From JAFNAG01 sp963739235 (GTDB lineage: Bacteria; Acidobacteriota; UBA6911), in assembly GCA_963739235.1 (NCBI GenBank), contig CAVTZY010000032.1:62001-126000 (forward strand): DNA of 64,000 nucleotides, given 5' to 3'. The notes beneath the pieces were generated by a model. The model worked only from the letters and a program-made list of their open reading frames with translations, ran no database searches and had not been told where the DNA came from. This document shows, one piece after another, positions 37,475-46,395 of this stretch (positions are counted from its first letter, which is position 1; every line of letters starts with the position of its first letter). A program made the position numbers and the translations under genes.

Positions 37475-37943
37475 TGATTTGAAACTGGCCCTGCAATCAG
37501 CGGCATTGGGAGTGTTCGAGGACCTCACCTTCATGTTGCCGTCACGTGGCCTGAACGAATCCCAACAGAATGCGCCATTCCAAATGGCAGCAGCAGTGGA
37601 ATTTTGGGGACCCATCTCCGGCAAACTGGAGGTGGCCATCTATGGAAATCTGGTTCAAATCATGGCCGCCAACATGCTCGGCGAAACAGGTTTCCCTACC
37701 GAGTTTCAGCAAAGAGATGCACTGAAGGAACTCACCAACGTGCTCTGCGGCAACATGCTGCCTCAGCTCCTCGGCGAGGAGGCTGTCTACAAGATTGACG
37801 CCCCTTGTGTCCTCGAAATTATGGACCGGCCAAGCACCTCTGGTGCTCAACCCTCGGCCCAGCTTCAGGTTGGCATGGATATGGGCAGGGCGGATGTTCA
37901 ACTGTTCCTGTATCGCAATCCGCCCGTGGAGCCACCGGTATGA
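37467..37943 (+). CDS. cheX: CheX-like CheY-P phosphatase
   Basis: 158 residues from a GTG within the cheY end. The CheC/CheX fold is indicated by AVEFWGPISGKLEVAIYGNL and DALKELTNVLCGNMLPQL, which holds the ExxN (ELTN) catalytic pair for dephosphorylating CheY. Its stop overlaps the cheB start (ATGA). Confidence 0.82.
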   Translation: MNDDLKLALQSAALGVFEDLTFMLPSRGLNESQQNAPFQMAAAVEFWGPISGKLEVAIYGNLVQIMAANMLGETGFPTEFQQRDALKELTNVLCGNMLPQLLGEEAVYKIDAPCVLEIMDRPSTSGAQPSAQLQVGMDMGRADVQLFLYRNPPVEPPV

Positions 37944-39004
37944 TTCGCGTCCTGATCGTCGACGACTCAGCTTTCGTACGGAGAACTCTGCAGGAGGAGC
38001 TTTCCAAGCACGACGATATTGAAGTAGTGGGGACTGCGGGCGATCCGTACATAGCCAGGGAAAAGATTGCCGCATCCCGCCCCGATGTGTTGACCCTCGA
38101 CCTGGAAATGCCCCGGATGGATGGCCTGACATTCTTGGCCCGGCTGATGAAATATTACCCCATCCCGGTGGTGGTGGTTAGTTCACTCGCTCCTGAAAAC
38201 AGTGCAGCCGCCCTCAAGGCGTTTGAATTGGGTGCCGTCGAGGTGATCAGCAAACCAGGTTCCCAATATTCGGTGCCCGCGGATCCCGGGGAACTGGCTC
38301 GAGCCGTGCGCGCAGCCGCCTGCTCGCAGATCTCGCGACGTCCGAACCCGAGCAAGCATTGCGGACTGCCGGATAAGCCATCTTTAGCCGATCTTGAGAC
38401 CACGCATAAAGTGCTGGCCATCGGTGCGTCGACCGGCGGGACACAGGCCATCGAGGTCGTGTTGAGGGAACTGCCCGCCACCACGCCCGGAACCGTCATT
38501 GTGCAGCACATGCCGGAGAATTTTACGAAAGCATTTGCGGACCGGCTGGCGAAGATCTGCGCTATGGAGGTTCGTGAAGCACGCGACCGCGACAGCGTGG
38601 CCCCGGGCGTCGCCCTGATAGCCCCGGGCAACCATCACATGGTTTTGCAGCGCAGCGGTTCAGTCTACCAGGTGCAGATTAAGGATGGACCTCCCGTCTA
38701 TCATCAGCGCCCCAGCGTGGATGTCCTTTTCCATTCCGTGGCACGCAACGCGGGGGTCAATGCCGTCGGTGTGATTCTCACCGGCATGGGCGCCGATGGC
38801 GCCAGGGGCCTGCTGGCTATGAGGGAACAAGGCGCGCACACCATCGCACAGGATGAGGCTAGCTGTGTAGTTTACGGGATGCCAAAGGAAGCCGTTAAGC
38901 TCGACGCAGTTGAGATCGTGGTTCCTCTCGATCGTGTGGCACACACAATTGTCAGCGTGTTGACCGCCAAAAAAGCCAAGTCCGCAGCAACATTCTCTCC
39001 CTGA
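37940..39004 (+). CDS. cheB: protein-glutamate methylesterase CheB
   Basis: 354 residues. N-terminal receiver (VLIVDDSAFVRRTL, LTLDLEMPRMDGLTF), a linker, and the C-terminal methylesterase with Ser in LAIGASTGGTQAIEVVL, His in VIVQHMPENFT and Asp in LTGMGADGARGLLAMRE. It removes receptor methyl groups in adaptation with CheR. Last gene of the plus-strand che operon; it converges with the tandem-receiver gene. Confidence 0.96.
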   Translation: MIRVLIVDDSAFVRRTLQEELSKHDDIEVVGTAGDPYIAREKIAASRPDVLTLDLEMPRMDGLTFLARLMKYYPIPVVVVSSLAPENSAAALKAFELGAVEVISKPGSQYSVPADPGELARAVRAAACSQISRRPNPSKHCGLPDKPSLADLETTHKVLAIGASTGGTQAIEVVLRELPATTPGTVIVQHMPENFTKAFADRLAKICAMEVREARDRDSVAPGVALIAPGNHHMVLQRSGSVYQVQIKDGPPVYHQRPSVDVLFHSVARNAGVNAVGVILTGMGADGARGLLAMREQGAHTIAQDEASCVVYGMPKEAVKLDAVEIVVPLDRVAHTIVSVLTAKKAKSAATFSP

Positions 39005-39070
39005 TGCCGGAACCGTGCCGGATGGATTCGACTTCAGGATGTAAGCATTCCATCCGAGCTCTGGACTCAA

Positions 39071-40255
39071 TTACGCGAACGATTTATGTGCCTGATCCAG
39101 CGAACTGAAGGTCTGCATTTCTGCAGTCTCTGAGAACTGCTGAAGTCGCTCCCTGGTCCGGTCGTTCTCGGCCACCAATTTGACGGATAGCGTGAGCCCG
39201 TTGATTAATTCGAGCAGGGCGAGAAACTTTTTGACGATCGCGAAATCCGCGACAACGGCGGGTGTCAGCTTGATAATCAGGCGATTCACGCCTTCATCCG
39301 CCATCTCGCTTAGTTCTTTTCGGATGTCGCCTCCGAGGGCGTTGGCAAAACCCTTGAGCGCCGGGTCATTCTCCTCCGGAAATGCCAGGATGCGTACATT
39401 GCCCTCACTTTGAAGAAACTTCTTGCGCGATCCATCCCCGTCACTCGAGATCAGGTCGCCTCCAGGATTCGCAAACAGGCTGAGTGCATCTGTTTTGCTG
39501 AACGGCTTATATAAAAACTCCTTGATGCCGGCTTGCTTCGCGCTGGCGATTTCCGCCTGGGCGGTACGCAGAATCATCCCTAATACCTTGGCACGCTTGG
39601 CTTCCAGCGAGTTCTTCATCTGCTTATACACATCAATGCCGTTGATGTCGGGCATATCGATATCGAGGAATAGCATGTCGAAAGGCGTTGACGGTATCAT
39701 GGCAATCGCCGACTGCCCGCTTCCCGCCGTCAGGATATTGTAGTGTTCCTCCAAAAACTCCTTCAGCAGCTTGAGCACATTCTCTTTGTCATCAACAACC
39801 AGAATTGTCTTTTTTCCCCGGTCCTCGGACGTCTGCAAATGCAGGGCCCCTTCCAATTTCGCCTCGCTCGGCACCTCATCCCCTTCGTAAAGCCCCAATA
39901 TCGGATTGACTTTCTGCAGCAGCGCTTCCCGCGAGAAGGGCTTGGCAATGAAGTCCTTCAGACCGAGTTTTATGAGTTTGACCACGGTTTCCTTGACGGT
40001 TTCGGTCGTTAACATCACGACGGGAATGTTCTTGGTGGCGTCATCTTTTTTCAGCGCTTCCAGCGTTTGATGCCCGTCGAGAATCGGCATATTGTAATCC
40101 AGGAGAATGAGGTCAGGCTTTTCTGACTGTGCTTTGGTAAAGCCTACTGAGCCGTTTTCCGCTTCAACGATCTCAACACCAAAGGGCCGTAGGTTCCTGG
40201 CAACGATCATGCGCAAGGTTTTGCTGTCATCTACCGTCAATACTTTTTTCCCCAT
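39071..40255 (-). CDS. tandem-receiver response regulator with C-terminal STAS-like domain
   Basis: 394 residues. Receiver 1 (about 3-120) has VLTVDDSKTLRM, LILLDYNMPILDG and FIAKPFS. Receiver 2 (about 148-265) has ILVVDDKENVLK, MLFLDIDMPDING and FLYKPFS. The last 110 residues (DIRKELSEMADEGVNRLIIK, FAIVKKFLALLELINGL) look like a STAS-type anti-anti-sigma fold. There is no DNA-binding or enzymatic domain, so it probably acts by protein contact. Next to a CheX phosphatase gene. Role unknown. Confidence 0.82.
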   Translation of the reverse strand: MGKKVLTVDDSKTLRMIVARNLRPFGVEIVEAENGSVGFTKAQSEKPDLILLDYNMPILDGHQTLEALKKDDATKNIPVVMLTTETVKETVVKLIKLGLKDFIAKPFSREALLQKVNPILGLYEGDEVPSEAKLEGALHLQTSEDRGKKTILVVDDKENVLKLLKEFLEEHYNILTAGSGQSAIAMIPSTPFDMLFLDIDMPDINGIDVYKQMKNSLEAKRAKVLGMILRTAQAEIASAKQAGIKEFLYKPFSKTDALSLFANPGGDLISSDGDGSRKKFLQSEGNVRILAFPEENDPALKGFANALGGDIRKELSEMADEGVNRLIIKLTPAVVADFAIVKKFLALLELINGLTLSVKLVAENDRTRERLQQFSETAEMQTFSSLDQAHKSFA

Positions 40256-40301
40256 AAATTACCTCAGCGCCAGTCCGAAGCCTGACTACAAAAGCGATGA
40301 A

Positions 40302-40796
40302 TTATTCCTGTTCCAAAACGAGTTGAACCTTAAACCGGCAGCGCCCGGTATCGACCCCCATCCACACCTGATGCGAATTAGCCGGGGCATGCATCGAATA
40401 CTCCATGCCGACAATCACTGTGGGAATGGAGATCTTAAACATATTATCGGTATCACTCAGCTGCTTCTTCAGGCCCCCTGCCAACATATTGCTCAATTCA
40501 CCGACAGCATCGCGTACGTTCTCATCCGCCTGCGTCACGGGCATGCCAAGGAGAGCCGAAGCCATTTTGCAGGCCATGCCAGAGCTGAAGTGCAGTGACA
40601 GCATCCCTGAAAGGCGGCCTGTGAAGCCGACCACGGATGATATGCTCGGCAAGTCTAATATGTCCGTATGCTGTACAACTTTCGCTTCGTCGTTGAACAT
40701 GGTCGCGAAGATGTCTCTCAGAGCTACCTCAATGCCTAGCTCTATCTTGCGGATTAGTTCGGTCGAGCATTTAGATGACATCTCGACTGGATGCAT
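40302..40796 (-). CDS. second CheX-like phosphatase
   Basis: 164 residues, start at the ATG at 40796 behind GGAGG. ELGIEVALRDIFATMF and VGFTGRLSGMLSLHF fit CheX, and DAVGELSNMLAGGLKKQL holds the ExxN (ELSN) pair. It lies directly upstream of the tandem-receiver gene, which it may dephosphorylate. Only distantly similar to the cheX at 37467. Confidence 0.8.
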   Translation of the reverse strand: MHPVEMSSKCSTELIRKIELGIEVALRDIFATMFNDEAKVVQHTDILDLPSISSVVGFTGRLSGMLSLHFSSGMACKMASALLGMPVTQADENVRDAVGELSNMLAGGLKKQLSDTDNMFKISIPTVIVGMEYSMHAPANSHQVWMGVDTGRCRFKVQLVLEQE

Positions 40797-40993
40797 AATC
40801 AACCTCCGCAGGTCTGATCCTGCGCGACATGGTCTGGATTCCTCGAGCTCTCCCACGTATCGTTTGCAGCCCTCTGAGCCTTCTCTGCGAGTAACGCAAT
40901 TCTTATCGGGAATCGCGCTTGTGGTCTTTATTGATTGTTGCAGCCGAAGATAGGGTCTCCGGACTTATCGTGGGGGCACTTCATGCGCTGAGG

Positions 40994-41218
40994 CTACGAT
41001 CGAAGCTTCTTCAATACATCCGGGGACGGCAGCTGTGACTTGGACGCTGCCATATTTTCACGCTGGATCGCTTCGTACACCTCCTGGCGGTGTACGGAAA
41101 TATGGCGCGGCGCGGTAATACCGATCTTGACACTGCCACTACCGATGTTCAGGATCGTGACTTCGATCTCGTTGCCAATGATCAGGCTTTCTCCCTTTTT
41201 CCGCGTAAATACGAGCAC
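40994..41218 (-). CDS. csrA: carbon storage regulator / flagellin translation repressor
   Basis: 74 residues from a GTG at 41218, with GGAG six bases upstream; the longer in-frame start at 41266 would add a tail not seen in the family. LVFTRKKGESLIIGNEIEVT, SVKIGITAPRHISVHRQEVY is the whole CsrA fold. CsrA binds GGA motifs in mRNA leaders. Next to fliW it is expected to repress flagellin translation until flagellin titrates FliW. Confidence 0.95.
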   Translation of the reverse strand: MLVFTRKKGESLIIGNEIEVTILNIGSGSVKIGITAPRHISVHRQEVYEAIQRENMAASKSQLPSPDVLKKLRS

Positions 41219-41279
41219 ACTGCGCTCCGATTCAAAAATGCTTGCGCCCGTCCGGCGCGCGCTCATTCATGCCAGGCGC

Positions 41280-41741
41280 TTATCCGACGCCATTAGTGTT
41301 CGCGGCGAACAACGGATGACGCACGGAATAGTGGCTGTCCAGGAGAATAACCTGCCTGCCGCATCGGTTTTTCTCGTTGATCAGAACGGGAGCCATCAGA
41401 TTTATGGTGGCCGCCGATGGGTTTTCAGGAATAGTGGCCACAACAAAAACGGATACGTCATCAAGTTTTTGGGCCTGAAGGCTGCCGGCGTCCGTCTCCC
41501 CGAGCTCAAATTGATACGAGGGGTGAAACAAAAAAGGATTGACGACCAGGAGTGCGATCGGCGGATCTTCCAGCGATTGAAGATAGCTAAACGGCCTGAG
41601 ATTCTCAAATTCCAGCATCGCAAACTGGCGAATATGGGGAAACCCCGGAATCCCCTCGTCAAAGCGGAGAATTTTTTCTTCGGGAACTTCAATTTCGCCG
41701 AAGTTGACTGTACGTACGGTCATGGACCTGGTTTCATTCAT
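41280..41741 (-). CDS. fliW: flagellar assembly factor FliW (CsrA antagonist)
   Basis: 153 residues from the ATG at 41741; 41723 is an alternative. VNFGEIEVPEEKILRFDEGI, PGFPHIRQFAMLEFENLRPF and YLQSLEDPPIALLVVNPFLF are FliW motifs. FliW binds either flagellin or CsrA, releasing CsrA repression when flagellin is exported. It lies 61 bases upstream of csrA, the common pairing. Confidence 0.93.
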   Translation of the reverse strand: MNETRSMTVRTVNFGEIEVPEEKILRFDEGIPGFPHIRQFAMLEFENLRPFSYLQSLEDPPIALLVVNPFLFHPSYQFELGETDAGSLQAQKLDDVSVFVVATIPENPSAATINLMAPVLINEKNRCGRQVILLDSHYSVRHPLFAANTNGVG

Positions 41742-42061
41742 GGATAAACCTGAGCAGAACGCAATGCGCAACCTCGCCAACGGATTTATTCTACATGCCG
41801 TCTGAAGATTCTGTCTATTTTATTATGGCTGTGCTAAGCGGAAAACGCCACCCAGCAGCCACAGCCACGCGTTTTTGGCAACTGGAGAATAGCCGCAGTT
41901 CATTCCTCCGTGCCTTCATTGACAAACATTTTCGTAGGGTGCGCACTTCCGGAATAATCCGCAGCAGCGGATGATAAGCCGCAATACATGCGGAAGCAGC
42001 AGCGCATGGTGCGCACGAATCTTTGATTCACCCGGCCGCGTCGGCAAGTGCCGCCGCATGA
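41742..42061. other. intergenic region between flgL and fliW
   Basis: 320 bases with no gene that I can support. It contains a short imperfect inverted repeat around ATCCGC/GCGGAT near 41957-41971 and otherwise unremarkable sequence; a promoter for fliW-csrA is expected here but I could not identify boxes. Confidence 0.4.
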
Positions 42062-42937
42062 TCAGCCGAGATAGTCCATCAGGTTTTTCTTACCGAGCAG
42101 CGATCCGATGCTCATTGTGGCCTGCAGCGCCGTCTGAGTCCGGTTAATATCTGCGATCGCCTCAGCCATGTCGGCGTCGCTGATCGTCGATTGGCGCGCC
42201 TTAATGTTGGATTGCAGATCTTGACGGGTGGCGGCGGCATCCTGCAATTTCCCCAGATCCACGCCCAGACGGGCTCGAGCCTGATTCAATGTGCTGAGGG
42301 CGCCCGAAAATTGGCCGAGAGCGGATTTGATCGCATCCTGGTCGCCGCCTTGCACCGCGGTCAGCAGCGCCGTGACACTGGTGAAGACCGGGTCGAAGAC
42401 CGAGGAGCCCGGGACATTTTCCTGTACCTGGAGACCGCTGCCGATGTCGAGCTGATTCACTTCGGCATCGCCCTGGTACGTTACGGTATCGCCGGCGATG
42501 GTATAAGCAGGCGCAGTGACGTTTGCGCCGGCAAAAATGTAACGGCCCCTGACCTGGGTGTTGGCCAGCGAAAATATCTGGTCTCTCTGGGATTGGATCT
42601 CGCCCGCGAGCGCTGCGAGTGTTCCCGCATCGTTGGAGCTGTTGGCGGCGGCACTGCCCCGCGTGTACACCGACGTTACCAGATTGTAGAGCGAATTCAG
42701 GGTCGAATCGGTGACATTGAGAAAAAATCCGCCGGTCTCGGCGTTGCTCTGGTACTGGTCGATCTGGGCCAGCTGCTGGCCAAGCTGCACCATTTCGGCG
42801 CTGGCAGAGGGCGAATCATGCAACTGCAAAAGCTTTTTCCCGGAGGACGCCTGTTCGCTCGCGCGCTCCAGCCTTTCATTGAGCATGGCTACATTTTGAA
42901 CGATGTTCCGGCTGCTGATGGCATCGGTAATACGCAT
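42062..42937 (-). CDS. flgL: flagellar hook-associated protein 3 (hook-filament junction)
   Basis: 291 residues. Flagellin-like ends: MRITDAISSRNIVQNVAMLN, ASEQASSGKKLLQLHDSPSA and a C-terminal ISDADMAEAIADINRTQTAL. Its GGAGGATAA ribosome site overlaps the flgK stop, so the two are coupled. The protein joins hook to filament with FlgK. Confidence 0.95.
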   Translation of the reverse strand: MRITDAISSRNIVQNVAMLNERLERASEQASSGKKLLQLHDSPSASAEMVQLGQQLAQIDQYQSNAETGGFFLNVTDSTLNSLYNLVTSVYTRGSAAANSSNDAGTLAALAGEIQSQRDQIFSLANTQVRGRYIFAGANVTAPAYTIAGDTVTYQGDAEVNQLDIGSGLQVQENVPGSSVFDPVFTSVTALLTAVQGGDQDAIKSALGQFSGALSTLNQARARLGVDLGKLQDAAATRQDLQSNIKARQSTISDADMAEAIADINRTQTALQATMSIGSLLGKKNLMDYLG

Positions 42938-42939
42938 GA

Positions 42940-44337
42940 TTATCCTCCGAGGATCTTGACTAACTCATCCGTCAGTTCACTGATGACAGTGATGAAGCGG
43001 GCGTTCGCCGCATACGCTTTCTGATATTGCATCATGCTGACGGCCTCGTCGTCCAGGCTTACGCCGGAAACGGAGTCGCGCTGGTTTTGCAGCTGGGTCA
43101 GCAACTGTCCCTGCACCCCGAGGCTGTCGACCGCCGTCTTGGTATCGAGTCCGATCCTGAAGACCAGGTTGGCATAGAACTGGTTGGGTGTCGCGCCGCC
43201 GGGCAGAAACGGATCTTCCTGGAGTTTTGCCAGCGCTTGCGCGTTGGCATTGGACCCCTGTCCGCTCCCGACGGCCGCGGCGGCGATCTTGCGGGGATCC
43301 GAAATCGCCACTCCAATGGCGCGCGCGGCCCCGGTAGTTGTGCCCGGAACGAGGGGAACAAACGTATTGAAAAAGTCGCCCCCGGCAGCCCCGTTCAGGT
43401 CAGAGCCCGCCGCATGCTGCGTATTGACGCGGGAAATGATCCCTGCCGCCATGTCATCGAGCGTAGACAGGTATCCGCTGACATTGGTATCCCGAGCTTT
43501 GAGCATACCCCCTAGTTTGCCGGACTGGATCCTGGATGTTATGTCCTCTCCGCCCGCGTAGACGCGGAGCATTGTTCCGGAAGATCCATTGCTGGCGTTC
43601 CAGGGATAGGAAACATCGCCAGTCACCAGCAGAGCCCCTTGAGGAGACATGACCGTGACATTGCCGGATTCTGTTTCAAAATAGGAAATGTCTGTGAGTC
43701 CCGCCAACTTGTCCAGCATTTCCTGCCTCTGATCGCGCAAGGTCGCCTCGTTGGTGTTGGCGCCTCTCGCCGCCTGGATCTCGACATTGAGCTTGGCGAT
43801 CGCGGTGGCGGTCGAGTTGATCTCGTCCACGGTCTCGGCAACGGCGCCATTCTGCTGGGTCTGAATGGCCTGAAGCTGCTCGTAGGCTTGCTTAAACCGC
43901 GCACCCAAATCCTCTCCGCGCGCAAGCACCTGCTCGCGCAGCGAGATGTCTTCCGGCGTCGCTGCCAGTGCGCTGAAGCTGTTGAAGAAGTCATTCACGG
44001 CTGTCTGGAGGCCCAACCCCCCGCTCTCGTTGAAGAGCGCTTCCACCTGCTGCAAAACTGCGGAAGACGCGTCGAACTCCCCTTTCGCCTGAAGTTCGTC
44101 GTTGACACGACGGTCGATCATACCTGATCGGAAGGACTCAACGGATCCGAGGCGAACACCCATGCCTACAACGTAATTGTTCTGAAAAACGGAGTCGCCG
44201 GGTACAAAATTGGCGCGTTGGCGCGCATAGCCCGGCGTGTTGACGTTCGAGATGTTGTTCTGCGTGACGTCGAGACCGAATTGCTGGGCCTGGAGTGCCT
44301 GGCGCGCCACGTTCAGGCTGGCAAAAAGTGAGGACAT
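42940..44337 (-). CDS. flgK: flagellar hook-associated protein 1
   Basis: 465 residues from the ATG at 44337. N-terminus MSSLFASLNVARQALQAQQF, GLDVTQNNISNVNTPGYARQ and the C-terminal DDEAVSMMQYQKAYAANARF are FlgK signatures. It forms the hook-filament junction outside the cell. It belongs to the flgM-x-flgN-flgK-flgL unit. Confidence 0.96.
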   Translation of the reverse strand: MSSLFASLNVARQALQAQQFGLDVTQNNISNVNTPGYARQRANFVPGDSVFQNNYVVGMGVRLGSVESFRSGMIDRRVNDELQAKGEFDASSAVLQQVEALFNESGGLGLQTAVNDFFNSFSALAATPEDISLREQVLARGEDLGARFKQAYEQLQAIQTQQNGAVAETVDEINSTATAIAKLNVEIQAARGANTNEATLRDQRQEMLDKLAGLTDISYFETESGNVTVMSPQGALLVTGDVSYPWNASNGSSGTMLRVYAGGEDITSRIQSGKLGGMLKARDTNVSGYLSTLDDMAAGIISRVNTQHAAGSDLNGAAGGDFFNTFVPLVPGTTTGAARAIGVAISDPRKIAAAAVGSGQGSNANAQALAKLQEDPFLPGGATPNQFYANLVFRIGLDTKTAVDSLGVQGQLLTQLQNQRDSVSGVSLDDEAVSMMQYQKAYAANARFITVISELTDELVKILGG

Positions 44338-44434
44338 ATTGAATATCTCTGGGGGTCCCTGCATGGACCCGCCCGACGGTGATCGTAACCTCTGACCGGC
44401 AGAGGAACCCTGTCACCCTCTTGAAACCCTTCTG

Positions 44435-44926
44435 CTACGCCTTGCTGGAAATGGTGCTGTGGGCGGCGGAATAGGGCCTGAACATTCCGTTGCTCTGATA
44501 GGAGCTGGTGGCGTTGGCGATAAAGTCGAGCATGCCGCGAGAATAGTGCAAGGAGCTTTCTACCAGTTTCCGGTTCCGCTGGTTGACCCCCTTCAACTGC
44601 TCCACAATATTTCTGAAGAGCAGAGACTGGGACCTGATTTCCTTAGCAACGGATTGTTCAACACCTTCGGCTAGTTTCAAAAGAGTAAACTCTTCACGAG
44701 CGATTTGGAGACCCGAGCAAAGTTGCTGACAAAGCCGCGCGACCTCCTGCTCCAACATGCGCAGTTTGACGTTAAAGGTTTCGTCGATTTTGTTGCTCTC
44801 CAGGATCGCTTCGAGGGGGCCGCGTACCAGCAGAGCGGTCTTCTTCCGCGCATGTTCAATGAGATCGCGGTAAAGAGCGATCTCTTCCCGCACTATGTTC
44901 ATCAACGCGGCAACCTGCTCGTCCAT
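44435..44926 (-). CDS. flgN: FlgN-like chaperone for FlgK/FlgL
   Basis: 163 residues, helical. EQVAALMNIVREEIALYRDL, RMLEQEVARLCQQL, then LVESSLHYSRGMLDFIANA followed by a Ser-rich tail, fits FlgN. FlgN chaperones FlgK and FlgL to the export gate, and it lies just upstream of flgK. It follows the 66-residue gene almost without a gap. Confidence 0.85.
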   Translation of the reverse strand: MDEQVAALMNIVREEIALYRDLIEHARKKTALLVRGPLEAILESNKIDETFNVKLRMLEQEVARLCQQLCSGLQIAREEFTLLKLAEGVEQSVAKEIRSQSLLFRNIVEQLKGVNQRNRKLVESSLHYSRGMLDFIANATSSYQSNGMFRPYSAAHSTISSKA

Positions 44927-44929
44927 CGC

Positions 44930-45130
44930 TCAAATCCTCAGGTTGATGTGACTCTTGGCGGCAGTTTCTCCTGTTCCATCTTCCGCAAAATCGTCCGGAT
45001 CTGCACTGGGACTATCGTCGCGATGCTCCGGGTGCTTCTTGGAATGGCGACCTTGGTACGGCTCTTCCCGCCCGCCGCGATGAAGAAAATGCCGCGAGAC
45101 CGGATTGACTCGTCCCAAGTTGTCGGCCAT
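44930..45130 (-). CDS. small charged protein between flgM and flgN
   Basis: 66 residues, start at the ATG at 45130 with GGAGG five bases upstream. Very hydrophilic, His/Arg/Asp/Glu/Ser-rich, with no membrane segment; ends AKSHINLRI. Tight spacing on both sides (22 bases from flgM, 3 bases to flgN) argues for a real gene. Function unknown. Confidence 0.6.
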   Translation of the reverse strand: MADNLGRVNPVSRHFLHRGGREEPYQGRHSKKHPEHRDDSPSADPDDFAEDGTGETAAKSHINLRI

Positions 45131-45152
45131 GATGGCCTCCAGGAGCGGCAAT

Positions 45153-45467
45153 TCAGAAAAGCTGGTCCAAGAGATTACCGCCTAAGATTTTTTCGGCTAT
45201 TTGTTCGGCTCTGACGTTATAGGTTCCGTTTTCAATCGAGCGCCGAACGCGTTCAACCACACCTTCCCGTACATCCGGGGTAGAGTGAATCAAATCATTA
45301 ATGTTCTGGATTTCGCGACTGCGGACCGAGAATTCGGCACGGTCCGGATCGGCAGTGACCGAGGTGCGATCCGCTTTCTGTAAGCGCTGCGCCTGCTGTT
45401 CCTGAACCTCGAGTCTCATCGCTCTCGTGCTCAGGTCGATCAGAGGGGATTTGCCATTAATTTCCAT
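45153..45467 (-). CDS. flgM: anti-sigma-28 factor FlgM
   Basis: 104 residues from the ATG at 45467 (GAGGAAA upstream). The C-terminal half, with REIQNINDLIHSTPDVREGV, VERVRRSIENGTYNVRAEQI and AEKILGG, is the FliA-binding domain. FlgM holds FliA inactive until exported through the finished hook. A sigma-28-like promoter lies directly upstream. Confidence 0.92.
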   Translation of the reverse strand: MEINGKSPLIDLSTRAMRLEVQEQQAQRLQKADRTSVTADPDRAEFSVRSREIQNINDLIHSTPDVREGVVERVRRSIENGTYNVRAEQIAEKILGGNLLDQLF

Positions 45468-45500
45468 AGTTTCCTCAAGAGTGTACTCTTCTCGAGCGCT

Positions 45501-45528
45501 ATATCGTCCTCTTGAATATAACACTTTA
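45501..45528 (-). promoter_or_regulatory. sigma-28-type promoter of flgM-flgN-flgK-flgL
   Basis: On the minus strand: TAAAGTGT (45528-45521), 12 bases, GACGATAT (45508-45501); the -35 matches 7 of 8 and the -10 6 of 8 FliA consensus bases. Just downstream AAGAGT/ACTCTT arms form a short palindrome. Confidence 0.68.
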
Positions 45529-45582
45529 GGGCTTCCTGATTGCACCCTCGAACCACAACTCCGGCCGCATTAACAGCGGCCC

Positions 45583-46395
45583 TCAATGGGGCAGCAGCGC
45601 TTCGGGATCCATCTGATTCCCGTTGCGGATCACCTCGAAATGCAGGTGCGGGCCGGTCGAATGGCCGGTGCTCCCGACTGTGCCCAGAATCCCACTCGCC
45701 TGGATCTGATCCCCCACATTCACTTTCAGGGTATTAAGGTGGGCATACCTGGTTTCGAATCCACCCGGATGCTGCACCACCACGGTATTGCCATACCCCT
45801 TTTCATACCCGGACGAGACCACCACACCCGCACAGGCGGCGTGCACCTCCATCCCCTCAGGCGCCGCGATGTCCACTCCGTGGTGCATGCGCATCTCATG
45901 GGTAAAAGGGTCTTTTCGTACTCCATAAGCCGAAGAGACATGCGCCTGAACCGGCATGCGAAAATCAGGGACTTCCTCCGCCTCTCCCGCCTGGGCCCCC
46001 GGTTCGTGCGGAGAAGGTTGTTTCGAAACGACCCCTTGGCCGGCCTCAGACTCTGCCGGTGCAACCTGGTCGGAAAGCTTTCGGATCAATAGATCCGAGA
46101 TACCCAAAGCGCCTCTCGCCGCCAGGCTTCTGGCCACCTCCTGATCGAACAATTCGGTGTAAATACCCTCTCCCGGGCCTTTCTCCGTCAGGCCTGAGTC
46201 GTCGATCGTCTCGCGCATCACACTCAACATATGGTTCAAGAACAGAGATTCGAATTCTTTAGCAACGGCACGCAAGCTTTCGGGACTGTCGCCGGCGGCG
46301 GTTCCGTTCCCCTTCTGCAGGGCTTGAACGGTCTGGCGGTTGAGAGCCTCCATCCTGGAATGGTTCAACAAACGGGCAGCCAGTGCGTCCTGCAT
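45583..46395 (-). CDS. flgJ: FlgJ-type rod-binding domain fused to an M23 (LytM) peptidase
   Basis: 270 residues. The N-terminal domain (about 40-105: LRAVAKEFESLFLNHMLSVM, GEGIYTELFDQEVARSLA) is the FlgJ rod-cap domain. After an acidic linker the C-terminus is a LytM-type zinc endopeptidase: HHGVDIAAPEGMEVHAACAG, VVVQHPGGFETRYAHL and GPHLHFEVIRNG carry the metal-binding His/Asp. In enteric FlgJ the second domain is instead a muramidase, so this one should cut peptide cross-links for rod passage. Its ATG overlaps the flgI stop. Confidence 0.9.
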   Translation of the reverse strand: MQDALAARLLNHSRMEALNRQTVQALQKGNGTAAGDSPESLRAVAKEFESLFLNHMLSVMRETIDDSGLTEKGPGEGIYTELFDQEVARSLAARGALGISDLLIRKLSDQVAPAESEAGQGVVSKQPSPHEPGAQAGEAEEVPDFRMPVQAHVSSAYGVRKDPFTHEMRMHHGVDIAAPEGMEVHAACAGVVVSSGYEKGYGNTVVVQHPGGFETRYAHLNTLKVNVGDQIQASGILGTVGSTGHSTGPHLHFEVIRNGNQMDPEALLPH

